Assembly (NCBI RefSeq): GCF_000714815.1
Contig: NZ_JMIH01000016.1
Span: 457,586-521,585 of the forward strand
DNA from: Anditalea andensis
Lineage (GTDB): Bacteria > Bacteroidota > Bacteroidia > Cytophagales > Cyclobacteriaceae
DNA: 64,000 bases
Reading direction: 5' to 3'
Below the pieces are notes generated by a model that saw only the letters and a list, made by a program, of their open reading frames with translations, ran no database searches and was not told the origin of the DNA. Positions 36,591 to 46,276 of the stretch are shown here, piece after piece; position 1 is the first letter of the stretch, and the number at the start of each line of letters is the position of its first letter. The translations under genes and the position numbers were made by a program.

Positions 36591-38189
36591 ATGAAAAAAA
36601 ATTATATATTAAAATTTACGTTTCTCTTGGCAGCCATGGGCATGGTGTTATCGAGCTGCATTAAGGAGGATTTTGATGAAAATTATTATGATCCTGAAAG
36701 CTCAGTAAATGCCAATATTCCACAGTTGTTTTCCGGACTATTATATAACCACGGCAAACAGAGTAACAATACCATTTTCCCTAGGTATTGGAATATGTTT
36801 ACCTTCCAGGCTCCCATGCTGGGCACGTATACCCAGACAAATGGCTACTATAATAATCCCGGACTCTATGAGCAGGCAGTGGCCTATACACAGACCAGGT
36901 GGGATTATTTCTATACTGCACCTGTGGCATCCTTCAGAGAGATGGAAAAGGTGTACAACAGCCTCGAGACTGAAGATGAACGACAAGGATACCTACTGTT
37001 CATAGAAGCAGGTAAAATATTTCTCTATGACCAAACAGCCCAAATGGTGGATATGTGGGGGGATATTCCTTTTCATGAATCAGGTCAGTTAAATGCTACA
37101 GGGGGACAGATTATCCTCCCTGCATACGATAATCAGGAAGAACTGTACCATTTTATCCTGGATGACCTGAAAAGGATAGCAGACTATCTGGCAGATGTGG
37201 AAACCATTGCCTTTTACAAAACTCAATTTGACAGGGCAGATATCATAAATCTGGGAGACCTCATGCACTGGCGCATTTATGCCAACTCCCTAAGGTTAAG
37301 GATGGCCATGCGTATATCCTATGCAGATGAAAACAAAGCCAGGGCTGTAGCGGTAGAGATACTCAATAGTCCTGACAGGTATCCGGTGGTGACCGACCAG
37401 TTTAACCAAATAGAAATCGAGGCCCGTGGGGAACAGCTACGCTCAGTAGTAGGGGTAAACGGTATAAGGGAAGCATTACAGGGTGAACCGGCTCCAGGAT
37501 TTATGGTCAATGAACTGTTATTGCCATCTGGAGACCCACGCCTTCGGGTGATGTTTACCACCAACAATGCTGGCACCTACCAGGGGTTACCTAATAACCT
37601 GTCTGCTGCACAGCAAACCGAGATGGTTGCCAGCGGAGCCATTTCACGTATTGATTCAGCTACCTACAGTCATAATGACAAATTCCCTGGCATCATCATT
37701 ACAGCTGCAGAGATCAGCCTCTTAAAAGCTGAAGCTGCCGAAAGATGGGGGCTGGGAAGTGCTGCGGAATCCTATTATAATGGCATTCGTCAATCCATAG
37801 CTTATCTCTATGAAATCAATAACCGAAATGACAATGCCGACGGTACCAGCTTTTTGCCCAAAGCTCCTCCTACCAATGACGAAATGGCGGCATTCCTAAC
37901 CCATCCGAAGATTGCGTATGAAGGTACCAAAGAAGAGAAACTGGAAAAAATCGGCACCCAAGCCTGGCTAAACTTTGGACTGATCCAAGCCTACCATGGA
38001 TGGGCAGAACTTAGAAGAACCGGCTATCCGAGAATGAGCTTTGTTACCGACAACAGTTCTGTCCAGGCACCTCTACCTCCTTCCCGGTTATTCTATCCCG
38101 AAAGTGAAAGATTGTACAATGCTGCCAACTACCAAAAGGTAAGTGGAAATGACACTCCTACTGCCAAGGTTTTCTGGCACGTCAGGTAG
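36591..38189 (+). CDS. SusD/RagB-type glycan-binding lipoprotein, locus 3
   Basis: The surface lipoprotein lid of the preceding SusC barrel. It has 532 residues with a lipoprotein signal (LLAAMGMVLSSCIKED). The sequence is of the SusD-like 2 type: NIPQLFSGLLYNHG near the start, QMVDMWGDIPFHESGQ, helical TPR-like segments such as LYHFILDDLKRIADYL and GDLMHWRIYANSLRLRMAMRIS, and EISLLKAEAAERWG near residue 365. The end, NAANYQKVSGNDTPTAKVFW, is typical of the family. A strong terminator follows, so the esterase and later genes need either read-through or their own promoter. Confidence 0.92.
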   Translation: MKKNYILKFTFLLAAMGMVLSSCIKEDFDENYYDPESSVNANIPQLFSGLLYNHGKQSNNTIFPRYWNMFTFQAPMLGTYTQTNGYYNNPGLYEQAVAYTQTRWDYFYTAPVASFREMEKVYNSLETEDERQGYLLFIEAGKIFLYDQTAQMVDMWGDIPFHESGQLNATGGQIILPAYDNQEELYHFILDDLKRIADYLADVETIAFYKTQFDRADIINLGDLMHWRIYANSLRLRMAMRISYADENKARAVAVEILNSPDRYPVVTDQFNQIEIEARGEQLRSVVGVNGIREALQGEPAPGFMVNELLLPSGDPRLRVMFTTNNAGTYQGLPNNLSAAQQTEMVASGAISRIDSATYSHNDKFPGIIITAAEISLLKAEAAERWGLGSAAESYYNGIRQSIAYLYEINNRNDNADGTSFLPKAPPTNDEMAAFLTHPKIAYEGTKEEKLEKIGTQAWLNFGLIQAYHGWAELRRTGYPRMSFVTDNSSVQAPLPPSRLFYPESERLYNAANYQKVSGNDTPTAKVFWHVR

Positions 38190-38203
38190 GTAAAAAGAGT
38201 ATG

Positions 38204-38244
38204 GATAAGGGAGGTTGTAGCATACGACCTCCTTTATCTTTTTA
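38204..38244 (+). terminator. Strong intrinsic terminator after susD of locus 3
   Basis: A 15-base stem (38204-38218 with 38224-38238) pairs completely if two G-T wobbles are allowed, around a 5-base loop, and is followed by a T-run. It lies 15 bases after the stop codon. Partial termination here would make susC-susD mRNA more abundant than mRNA of the downstream enzymes. Confidence 0.75.
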
Positions 38245-38354
38245 TGATTAGATATCACGTTTAAACTCTAGGCCCCACCAAAGGCAAAAAAGGAGGATAA
38301 CCGATTTGATTTCATCATAATATATGAGGCGATTTACTTTTAAACCAGCTAAAA

Positions 38355-40820
38355 ATGAACTATATACTGCCCGTTTTCTTACTGCTTTTTTGTTTCTCCT
38401 CCCCGCTTTTAGCACAAAAGCCCCATCAGTTTACCACAGGCTTGATTCTGGATGCGGAAGTAAGCTATGGCAGGGAAGCCTTAATCAAAGATGAGCTTGC
38501 CTATCAGTTGTTCACTGGGGATTTTATAGCCCCGACATCAGCAGATGCCACTTTCAAAACCCAATCCGGTGAAAGTTTACCATGGAAAGCGGTAAATGCC
38601 GATTCCACCCATACCTTTAGGGGCGATGGAATATCTGAAGGCTATATCTATTTATACTATGATTCAGACAAAGAGCAATCGGCCTTACTAAATGTAGCAG
38701 GTCATAGCATGTTGTTTTTTAACGGCATTCCATATGCCGGTGATATTTATAAATATGGGTGGCTCCATTCTCCCGTACAGCTGAAAAAAGGCCGGAATGA
38801 AATTCTGGTCAGAGCATCCCGCTTTACCAGATGGAACGGCCTTACTGCCAAACTCGTCTTTCCTGAAAACCCTATCAGCATCTATACTGCTGATGCGACC
38901 CTACCCCACATTCTGGTAGGTGAGCATCAAGGGACGCTCACCGGTGCCATTGTAATAATCAATTCAACTGACCAGCCTTTAAAAGGACTATCCATCAGCA
39001 GTACCATTAACAGCAAAACCATTACTACAGAAATGGCTTCCGTCCCGGCAATGGCGACCCGAAAAGTTGCTTTTCATTTTGATGCAGGCACTATAACCAA
39101 AAAAGATTCCATCTCTTGCCTATTGCAGCTTATAGATAGGGGCAAACCGATAGCCGAAAGTACGGTCAGCATTCAGGCCCTTCATCCGGATGAACCACAT
39201 AGTAGAACATTTATAAGTGAAATTGACGGCAGTGTTCAGTATTATAGTGTAGTACCCCAGACAGGGGGCTCACAGGTAAATAGTGCCTTATTTTTATCAG
39301 TACATGGGGCTGAAGTCGAGGCCATCAGCCAGGCCAGGGCCTATAAGCCTAAAGACTGGGGAGTGATCGTTGCACCTACCAACAGGAGACCTAGAGGGTT
39401 TAACTGGGAAGAATGGGGAAGAATAGATGCTCTGGAAGTCCTAGAGATAGCCAAAGGGCACTATAAGCCAGATCCGCAAAAAATATACCTGACCGGCCAT
39501 TCTATGGGAGGACATGGTACTTGGTTTTTAGGTGCTACCTACCCGGAAAAATGGGCTGCCATTGCCCCATGCGCCGGATACCCAAGTCTGCTGGCTTACG
39601 GATCAGCAGATGGAAAAATTCCAGATCCAGGTACATCAGAGACCAATAACCTCCTTTTACAGGCTGGAAATGGGAGCAATGTACTTTCGTTGATCAGAAA
39701 TTATAGCTCTCTGGGCATTTACATTCACCATGGGGATAGCGACAGGGTGGTGCCGGTAGACTATGCCAGACAAATGCGTCAGGAACTCAGCACTTTTCAT
39801 ACAGACTTCAGCTACTATGAGTATCCCGGAGGTTCCCATTGGTTTGGGGATGAAAGTGTAGACTGGCCTCCCATCTTTGACTTTTTCAGCCATCATAGCA
39901 TTCCGCATGACAGCAGCGTGCACCACTTAAATTTTACTACTGCCAATCCGGCTGTATCATCCAGTCATTACTGGGCACAAATCCACCAGCAGGAGAAGTC
40001 TTTAAAAATGAGCAAAATACTTCTTGACCGGGATATGAGCCATAAAACGATCAAAGGAAGTACGGAAAATGTAGCAGTTTTGCGCCTTTCCCTACACAAT
40101 TTTAAGGAGGGCGATACGATCCAGGTACTTCTCGATGATCAGGAAGCGATGGATATAGTGGTAGATCCTAATCATCGTTTCGTCTATTTACACCATGCAG
40201 GCCAATGGTCTTTAGGCACCGCACCCGACACTCATCATAAGGGAAAGCTCAGAAATGGCACCTTTAAAGAACCCTTCAATAACCGGATGGTATTTGTATA
40301 CGGTACAAAGGGTGATCAGGAAGAAAATGCCTGGGCCTATCAAAAGGCAGCCTATGATGCTCAGGTCTGGTATTACCGGGGCAATGGCGCGGTGGATTTA
40401 ATAGCCGATAAAGATTTTAAACCATCCAAATATCCCGACAGGGGCGTGGTCATTTATGGCAATGCCCAGACCAACCTAGCTTGGAAACAACTCTTGGCCG
40501 ACAGTCCCATACAGGTGAAAAAAGGGCTCATTACCGTGGGAGATCAGGTCTATAATGGCACTGATATCGGCGCCTATTTCATGTGGCCCAGAGCTGACAG
40601 TGAAGTGGCTTCCATAGCCGTCATCTCAGGATCCGGTATAACTGGAATGAAAGCTACAGTGTCTAATCAGTATTTTGCAGCTGGAAGCGGGTATCCAGAC
40701 TTTACCATTTTCTCAGCGGATATGCTGATCAACGGCTATAAGAGCATTAAAAGTACGGGTTTCTATAACAATGAATGGAAGATTGACAAGAAAAACCTCG
40801 CGGCACATTCCTCTTTGTAA
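38355..40820 (+). CDS. Secreted multidomain alpha/beta-hydrolase, probable carbohydrate esterase
   Basis: An 821-residue exported protein (signal to about LLAQKPHQ). An N-terminal beta-domain of about 270 residues precedes an alpha/beta-hydrolase domain (about 290-520). The catalytic triad is visible: S383 in LTGHSMGGHGTW, D463 in HHGDSDRVVP and H495 in GGSHWFGDES. This arrangement occurs in prolyl-oligopeptidase-like and feruloyl/acetyl-esterase-like enzymes of glycan loci. A further 300 residues follow, including DVVVDPNHRF-like strands and a segment NRMVFVYGTKGDQEEN that recalls other large exported hydrolases. I favour removal of acyl groups from the glycan over peptidase action because of the neighbours. 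It follows the terminator by 110 bases. Confidence 0.72.
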   Translation: MNYILPVFLLLFCFSSPLLAQKPHQFTTGLILDAEVSYGREALIKDELAYQLFTGDFIAPTSADATFKTQSGESLPWKAVNADSTHTFRGDGISEGYIYLYYDSDKEQSALLNVAGHSMLFFNGIPYAGDIYKYGWLHSPVQLKKGRNEILVRASRFTRWNGLTAKLVFPENPISIYTADATLPHILVGEHQGTLTGAIVIINSTDQPLKGLSISSTINSKTITTEMASVPAMATRKVAFHFDAGTITKKDSISCLLQLIDRGKPIAESTVSIQALHPDEPHSRTFISEIDGSVQYYSVVPQTGGSQVNSALFLSVHGAEVEAISQARAYKPKDWGVIVAPTNRRPRGFNWEEWGRIDALEVLEIAKGHYKPDPQKIYLTGHSMGGHGTWFLGATYPEKWAAIAPCAGYPSLLAYGSADGKIPDPGTSETNNLLLQAGNGSNVLSLIRNYSSLGIYIHHGDSDRVVPVDYARQMRQELSTFHTDFSYYEYPGGSHWFGDESVDWPPIFDFFSHHSIPHDSSVHHLNFTTANPAVSSSHYWAQIHQQEKSLKMSKILLDRDMSHKTIKGSTENVAVLRLSLHNFKEGDTIQVLLDDQEAMDIVVDPNHRFVYLHHAGQWSLGTAPDTHHKGKLRNGTFKEPFNNRMVFVYGTKGDQEENAWAYQKAAYDAQVWYYRGNGAVDLIADKDFKPSKYPDRGVVIYGNAQTNLAWKQLLADSPIQVKKGLITVGDQVYNGTDIGAYFMWPRADSEVASIAVISGSGITGMKATVSNQYFAAGSGYPDFTIFSADMLINGYKSIKSTGFYNNEWKIDKKNLAAHSSL

Positions 40821-40875
40821 AGACGTACCTTCATTATATCCAGTTCATGAAAAATGATATAAACAACAGCATCTA

Positions 40876-42342
40876 ATGACTAAAACAACGTATAAAACCA
40901 TCATATCATGCCGGACTTTATTATTGGTTATGATCCTGGTGTACAGCACCCTCCCATCATTTGCCCAGAAGGATAACATTCATCAGCGGTCCACCACTTA
41001 CCAGTGGCCCGAAGACCCATTGGTATTAGAAAAACTGGATCAATGGCAGGACCTTAAGTTTGGAATCATCATCCACTGGGGCCTCTATGCGGTTCCGGGT
41101 ATCATTGAATCATGGCAGTTATGTTCGGAAGATTGGATCAGCAGACCGGACTCACTGGACTACCCTGCCTATAAGGAATGGTATTGGGGACTGAAAGAAG
41201 AGTTTGCTCCCCATCAGTTCAATCCAGAAATATGGGCGCAAACTGCCCAGGATGCAGGTATGAAATACTTGATCTTCACCACCAAGCATCATGACGGTTT
41301 TGCCATGTTTGATACCGATGAATCTGACTTTAAAATTACAGCAGGACCTTTTTCAGATCATCCAAAGGCCGATGTGTCCAAACATATTTTCGAGGCTTTC
41401 CGTCAAAAGGATTTTATGATCGGGGCCTATTATTCCAAACCGGACTGGCATTCTGAAGATTACTGGTGGCCCAAATACGCCACTCCAAACCGTAACAATA
41501 ATTATGACCTGCGCAAATATCCCGAGCGCTGGAACAGCTTTAAACAATTTACCCATAACCAAATCAACGAGTTGATGTCCGGATATGGAGAGGTGGACAT
41601 TCTATGGCTGGACGGAGGCTGGGTAAGACCTCTGAACACTGTCAATGAGGAAGTATTGTCCTGGGGAGCCCCTATTCCTGAATGGAGCCAGGACATCGAT
41701 ATCCCTACCATAGCAGCAAAAGCACGAGAAAAGCAGCCAGGTTTACTTATAGTAGACAGAACCGTTCATGGTCCATATGAAAATTATCAGACACCTGAAA
41801 GAAGCATACCAGATGATAAGCTTGACCACCCTTGGGAAAGCTGCATTCCTTTAGGCAACAACTGGGGTCATGTGCCCGATGATAAAATGAAAGAACCGGA
41901 AGAAATCATTCATATGCTCATAGAAATTGTAGCTAAAGGTGGAAGCATGGTATTGGGAATAGGCCCCAAACCCGATGGGACCATAGGCGAACGTGAACTA
42001 ATCAGGTTAAATGAAATAGGTGCATGGATGAAAGGAAATGGAGCAGCCTTATACGCTACCCGCCCTGCCACACATTACCGGGATGGAGAGACCTTTTTTA
42101 CCCAAAACAAAAACGGGGATATCAATGCCATTACCCGCTTGGAAAAGAGCAAAGCATTACCTTCTCACATTACCTGGACCGGTAACGAACCCGAAATAGG
42201 AAGCTCTGTCAAGGTGTTGGCCACAGGCGAACAGCTGAAGTGGGTCAAAAAAGATGGAAAGGTTCTGGTAAGATTACCACCTTCTTTCAGAAAGAAACAT
42301 GCTGCCGCCCCTGCCATATCCATGAGCTATAGGCCTGCATAG
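40876..42342 (+). CDS. GH29 alpha-L-fucosidase
   Basis: A 488-residue exported enzyme (signal to SFAQK) that removes alpha-L-fucose by a retaining mechanism. LKFGIIIHWGLYAVPG, YLIFTTKHHDGFAMFDT and GAYYSKPDWHSEDYW are characteristic of GH29. The nucleophile is D246 in EVDILWLDGGWV. GGSMVLGIGPKPDGTI near residue 355 closes the barrel and a small beta-domain follows. The acid/base residue varies within the family and I cannot fix it. It lies 55 bases after the esterase and 52 before the BNR protein, so the three are likely one transcript. Confidence 0.93.
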   Translation: MTKTTYKTIISCRTLLLVMILVYSTLPSFAQKDNIHQRSTTYQWPEDPLVLEKLDQWQDLKFGIIIHWGLYAVPGIIESWQLCSEDWISRPDSLDYPAYKEWYWGLKEEFAPHQFNPEIWAQTAQDAGMKYLIFTTKHHDGFAMFDTDESDFKITAGPFSDHPKADVSKHIFEAFRQKDFMIGAYYSKPDWHSEDYWWPKYATPNRNNNYDLRKYPERWNSFKQFTHNQINELMSGYGEVDILWLDGGWVRPLNTVNEEVLSWGAPIPEWSQDIDIPTIAAKAREKQPGLLIVDRTVHGPYENYQTPERSIPDDKLDHPWESCIPLGNNWGHVPDDKMKEPEEIIHMLIEIVAKGGSMVLGIGPKPDGTIGERELIRLNEIGAWMKGNGAALYATRPATHYRDGETFFTQNKNGDINAITRLEKSKALPSHITWTGNEPEIGSSVKVLATGEQLKWVKKDGKVLVRLPPSFRKKHAAAPAISMSYRPA

Positions 42343-42394
42343 TTCTTAACCCATTTATAACTGCGCTACTATTCACTTATAACCCTGCATCACT

Positions 42395-43504
42395 ATGCCT
42401 AAAAAATTATATAAAGCCTTAGCTGGAATTTTAGTAATTGTATCAGCACTTTCTATAAGTGCATATTTGCCAAAAAACTTTATAATTAAGGCTAATAATC
42501 CGATTATGATACAGGAATACATATATAATGAGGCCACTTTTCCCAGCGCCCATGCTTCCTCCATTGCTGAAACTCCAGAAGGGCTGATCGCTACCTGGTT
42601 TGGCGGTACGCATGAGGGCCATGAAGACGTAGAGATCTGGATAAGCAGAAAAATTGATGGTTTATGGACTGCACCCATCTCCGTTGCAAACGGCCTACAA
42701 CACCCGGACAAAAGGTTCCCCGTCTGGAACCCTGTTTTATTCCAGGCGCCTGATGGGCTTTTATTTTTATATTATAAGGTAGGTCCTGAACCTCAGAAAT
42801 GGTGGGGAATGGTCATCAGCTCCCATGATCACGGACTGACTTGGTCTGAACCCTCCCGTTTACCTGAAGGTGTTTTTGGGCCTATAAAAAACAAACCTGA
42901 ATTATTGTCCAATGGCACTTTAATAAACCCTTCCAGTACAGAACATGACGGATGGAAGGTCCATTTTGAGCTGAGTGAAGATTTAGGTAAAACCTGGCAA
43001 ATAGTTCACCTACCGGAAGACAAAGGCTTAAGTGCTATTCAACCAAGTATATTACAGTATGAGGATGGACGCTTACAAATGTTGGCAAGAAGCAAAGAAG
43101 GCTATCTGGTCAGCAGCTGGTCCAAGGACATGGGGAAGCGCTGGGAACGGCTCGCCCAAACAAGTTTGCCCAACCCAAATTCAGGGACAGATGCTGTGAC
43201 CTTAAACAACGGATGGCAGCTTTTGGTATATAACCATGCCGTCAAAAGCGAAGACTTATGGGGAGGTTTAAGGTCTCCCTTAAATGTGGCCGTTTCTCAG
43301 GACGGCCTTAACTGGCGGGCATTGGTGGTGCTGGAAGACCAGCCTGGTGAATTTTCTTACCCGGCTGTCATTCAGGCAAAAGACGGGACCGTCCACATTA
43401 CCTATACCTGGAATAGAGAAAAGATAAAACATGTTGGCTTGAATATTACAGACATAGACCTTCTAGTCTTAAAAGAAATTAAGGATGGAAAATGGCCCCT
43501 TTAG
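42395..43504 (+). CDS. Exported BNR/Asp-box beta-propeller protein, sialidase superfamily
   Basis: A 369-residue protein with an N-terminal signal or anchor (LAGILVIVSALSIS). Asp-box repeats are plain: SHDHGLTW, SEDLGKTW, SKDMGKRW and a shorter SQDGLNW, spaced as in six-bladed sialidase-like propellers. The opening ATFPSAHASSIAETPEGLIATWFGG and KNKPELLSNGTLINPSS are conserved in the BNR_2 group. However, the FRIP/YRIP arginine motif of true sialidases is missing at the N-terminus, so cleavage of sialic acid is doubtful. A different exo-glycosidase or lyase activity on the same glycan is as likely. The gene is convergent with GH20. Confidence 0.7.
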   Translation: MPKKLYKALAGILVIVSALSISAYLPKNFIIKANNPIMIQEYIYNEATFPSAHASSIAETPEGLIATWFGGTHEGHEDVEIWISRKIDGLWTAPISVANGLQHPDKRFPVWNPVLFQAPDGLLFLYYKVGPEPQKWWGMVISSHDHGLTWSEPSRLPEGVFGPIKNKPELLSNGTLINPSSTEHDGWKVHFELSEDLGKTWQIVHLPEDKGLSAIQPSILQYEDGRLQMLARSKEGYLVSSWSKDMGKRWERLAQTSLPNPNSGTDAVTLNNGWQLLVYNHAVKSEDLWGGLRSPLNVAVSQDGLNWRALVVLEDQPGEFSYPAVIQAKDGTVHITYTWNREKIKHVGLNITDIDLLVLKEIKDGKWPL

Positions 43505-43775
43505 TCGATAGGGATATGGCCAAACTGTTATGAATATTTTATTTGTAATATTTTTAATCCTTATTGACTTCTACCGGAGGTAAAAAACCCGGGCTGATTA
43601 GCGACAAGGGACTCTTCCAAGGCCTCAACCCGAATAGGCATATTATATATTTTCTAGGTCCAGAGCTTCCGTAGCAGCTAATTTTTTCAAGCTGACAGGA
43701 TAATTGTAAATGAATGTCATTATCCAAAGCGATAACATTTTAAGTGCTCTTCATAGCTTGTTTTTAAGCCCTGCC

Positions 43776-46136
43776 TCATTCTACCACCATCTCATCCACA
43801 AAGAGCCATGTACTTCTTTTCCTTTGTTCTTTATCCCAGGGAAGTGCATTTACATTAGCGGCCCTAACCCTGATAAACTGCGCTTTAGTGGCCGGGAATG
43901 TGGCCTCATATTTTTGAATCAAGGTGCCTTGAGCAGGTGCATCAGACAGAGACGGGGAGTCGATGGTATTAAATATTGTTCCGTCCTCTGATACGGCATA
44001 CTCGACTGCAGCCGGCAGGAAAATGTGGGCGCCCGGCTGCTGAAGGAAAGAAGTACGAATAGCTGACAGCTCTTTTACTGACTGGAGGTCAATCACAGCC
44101 TCCAGGTCCACCCCCAGAAACCCCAGCCAGGCGCCATCGGTATGAGTGGTAGACCCGGCCAGTCCGTTAACTAAGGTACCGGATCCGTTGCTTCCTGTAT
44201 AATTCGCATGCGGAGGATGGCTCAGGGTGACCGGTGCGCCAAAAGCCTGGTGTATATCCACCGTACGCTCTGTCACCTGTCCCATCAGCTCGTCGTTTTG
44301 GAAAGTCGCCGCTTTGATAATCGCCGATTCGGAAAGTGTAAAAGGGACGGTATAAAGCCTGGATGCCGGAGTAGGTGCTGAACCATCCAGCGAATAACGT
44401 ATGTCCACTCCAGCTGCATCACTTTTGAAAGTAACAGTGGCCTCCTTATGTACACTGTCCACTTTTATATCATGCCTAACCTGAAATGCACTCTTGGAAT
44501 AATTGACACCCATGGCATCAAAACGTCGGTATTGCTGCTGCATGCGGTACATAAAATCCTCCCAGTTTCTGTCGGCAGCAGGTGTCCAAAGGACCTCTGC
44601 AAGGGCAGACATCCGTGGCATGATCATATACTCCACCTGTTCCGTAGTAGGAATGTATTCAGACCATACATTGGCCTGGGCGCCTAATATAAACCTTTGC
44701 TGTTCCTTTGATAAGGTCTCTGGTGTAGGTTCGAAAGCATACACCTTATGTAAGGGCGTATAGCCGCCAAATGCCAGAGGTTCAAGACTGGGTTCGCCTT
44801 GATAGTGGTCAAAGTAAACATGGGATCCTGGTGTCATTACGACATCATGTAGCGCTTCAGCTGCAGCTATGCCCCCTTCCATGCCTCTCCATGACATGAC
44901 TGCAGCATTGGGTGCCAGTCCGCCTTCCAGGATCTCGTCCCAGCCAATGATCTTTTTATCATGCGCATTGAGAAATTTCTCCATACGTTGGATAAAATAA
45001 CTTTGTAGCTCATGCTCATCTTTGAGCCCTTCTTCTTTGATGCGGGCCTGGCATTTTGGACATTTTTCCCAGCGCGCTTTGGGGGACTCATCACCGCCGA
45101 TGTGAACGTATGCCCCAGGGAACAAATCCATTACCTCTGTCAATACATCTTCCAAAAATGTAAAAGTGGCTTCATTTCCGGCACAGTATACATCTTCAAA
45201 AACCCCCCAGGTCCCTGCTACTTTGAAAGGACCTCCTGTACAGGAGAGTTCAGGGTAAGCTGCCAGAGCAGCCAGGGAATGTCCGGGCATTTCTATTTCT
45301 GGTACCACTGTGATGTATCGATCCTGGGCATATTGCACGATCTCTCTGATTTCTTCCTGGGAGTAATAACCTCCATAGGGCTGTTCATCAAACACGTAAG
45401 GTTGGCTTCCGGCATGCCCTACCAGGGTCTGTTCCCGTCGTGATCCTATTTCGGTCAATTTGGGATATTTTTTAATTTCGATGCGCCAGCCCTGATCCTC
45501 CGTGAGGTGCCAGTGAAAAGTATTCATTTTGTGCATGGCCATGTAGTCAAGGTATTTTTTTATAAAAGATACCGGATAAAAATGCCGCCCTACATCCAGG
45601 TGCATGCCCCTCCAGCTATAGCGCGGTTTATCCAGTATTTCCAGGGCTGCGATCTGCAAAGGCACTTTCGTTGGCTGAGCGGGCAGCAGTTGACGGATGG
45701 TTTGGCTGCCCCAAAACATCCCTTGGGGATCATTTGCAGCCAAAATGATGGTCTCCCCACTTACCTTTAAGTAATATCCTTCATTTGCAAGGGTATCCAC
45801 AGGACTGCTGAGGGTTAAATGAATATAGTTTAGATCGGTCCCCTGAGGTTTTCCCTGTATGACCTCAGGCAAGATCCCCCCTTGGGTTTCTATATCGATC
45901 GCCAGCATTCCGGCGATTTTGTACAGACCTTCTTCGTCAGGGTCCACGATAATTTTGGTATCCTTGTTAAGGGTAAAATGTCCTTCGTGAAGGTTTAGGT
46001 TCGTTGGTTTTGGAATCAATGATACCAAAGGTTCAGGCATTTTTGCAGGTGTACAGGCCTGAAAAAAAAGCAGACAGCAGCAGATACTGCTGAATACAAA
46101 AAAGGCTGGGGAAAAAATTTTTGTTTTATAGATCAT
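43776..46136 (-). CDS. GH20 beta-N-acetylhexosaminidase, lipoprotein
   Basis: A 786-residue lipoprotein (ICCCLLFFQACTPAK). The N-terminal GH20b domain (about 35-160) leads into a TIM barrel with YSWRGMHLDVGRHF and NTFHWHLTEDQGWRIEI. The catalytic pair is D349-E350 in VHIGGDESPKARW. This is a substrate-assisted enzyme releasing terminal GlcNAc or GalNAc (family knowledge). After the barrel come a chitobiase C-terminal-like segment (DIRYSLDGSAPTPAS, about 570-630) and a discoidin/F5-8C-like domain at the end (AVEYAVSEDGTIFN, RVRAANVNALP). It is transcribed leftward, alone, from a promoter overlapped by a LacI-type operator. Confidence 0.95.
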   Translation of the reverse strand: MIYKTKIFSPAFFVFSSICCCLLFFQACTPAKMPEPLVSLIPKPTNLNLHEGHFTLNKDTKIIVDPDEEGLYKIAGMLAIDIETQGGILPEVIQGKPQGTDLNYIHLTLSSPVDTLANEGYYLKVSGETIILAANDPQGMFWGSQTIRQLLPAQPTKVPLQIAALEILDKPRYSWRGMHLDVGRHFYPVSFIKKYLDYMAMHKMNTFHWHLTEDQGWRIEIKKYPKLTEIGSRREQTLVGHAGSQPYVFDEQPYGGYYSQEEIREIVQYAQDRYITVVPEIEMPGHSLAALAAYPELSCTGGPFKVAGTWGVFEDVYCAGNEATFTFLEDVLTEVMDLFPGAYVHIGGDESPKARWEKCPKCQARIKEEGLKDEHELQSYFIQRMEKFLNAHDKKIIGWDEILEGGLAPNAAVMSWRGMEGGIAAAEALHDVVMTPGSHVYFDHYQGEPSLEPLAFGGYTPLHKVYAFEPTPETLSKEQQRFILGAQANVWSEYIPTTEQVEYMIMPRMSALAEVLWTPAADRNWEDFMYRMQQQYRRFDAMGVNYSKSAFQVRHDIKVDSVHKEATVTFKSDAAGVDIRYSLDGSAPTPASRLYTVPFTLSESAIIKAATFQNDELMGQVTERTVDIHQAFGAPVTLSHPPHANYTGSNGSGTLVNGLAGSTTHTDGAWLGFLGVDLEAVIDLQSVKELSAIRTSFLQQPGAHIFLPAAVEYAVSEDGTIFNTIDSPSLSDAPAQGTLIQKYEATFPATKAQFIRVRAANVNALPWDKEQRKRSTWLFVDEMVVE

Positions 46137-46235
46137 GAATCTTTCACATTATGTTTACATTATTTTTCACACCAATCGGACGACAGGCACTCAAACCTGA
46201 CCAGCCATATTTTATTGCCTGTATGGCACTTTCCT

Positions 46236-46276
46236 CAAAGATGTTGCTAATTAATATTTAATTGTGCCCGCGCACA
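46236..46276 (-). promoter_or_regulatory. GH20 promoter with overlapping LacI-type operator
   Basis: TGTGCCCGCGCACA (46263-46276, written on the plus strand) has arms TGTGC/GCACA around a central CG. On the minus strand it ends 23 bases before the TTTG of CATCTTTG (46243-46236), a -7-like element about 100 bases before the start codon. The operator would cover the -33 region, as expected for a repressor. Confidence 0.55.
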
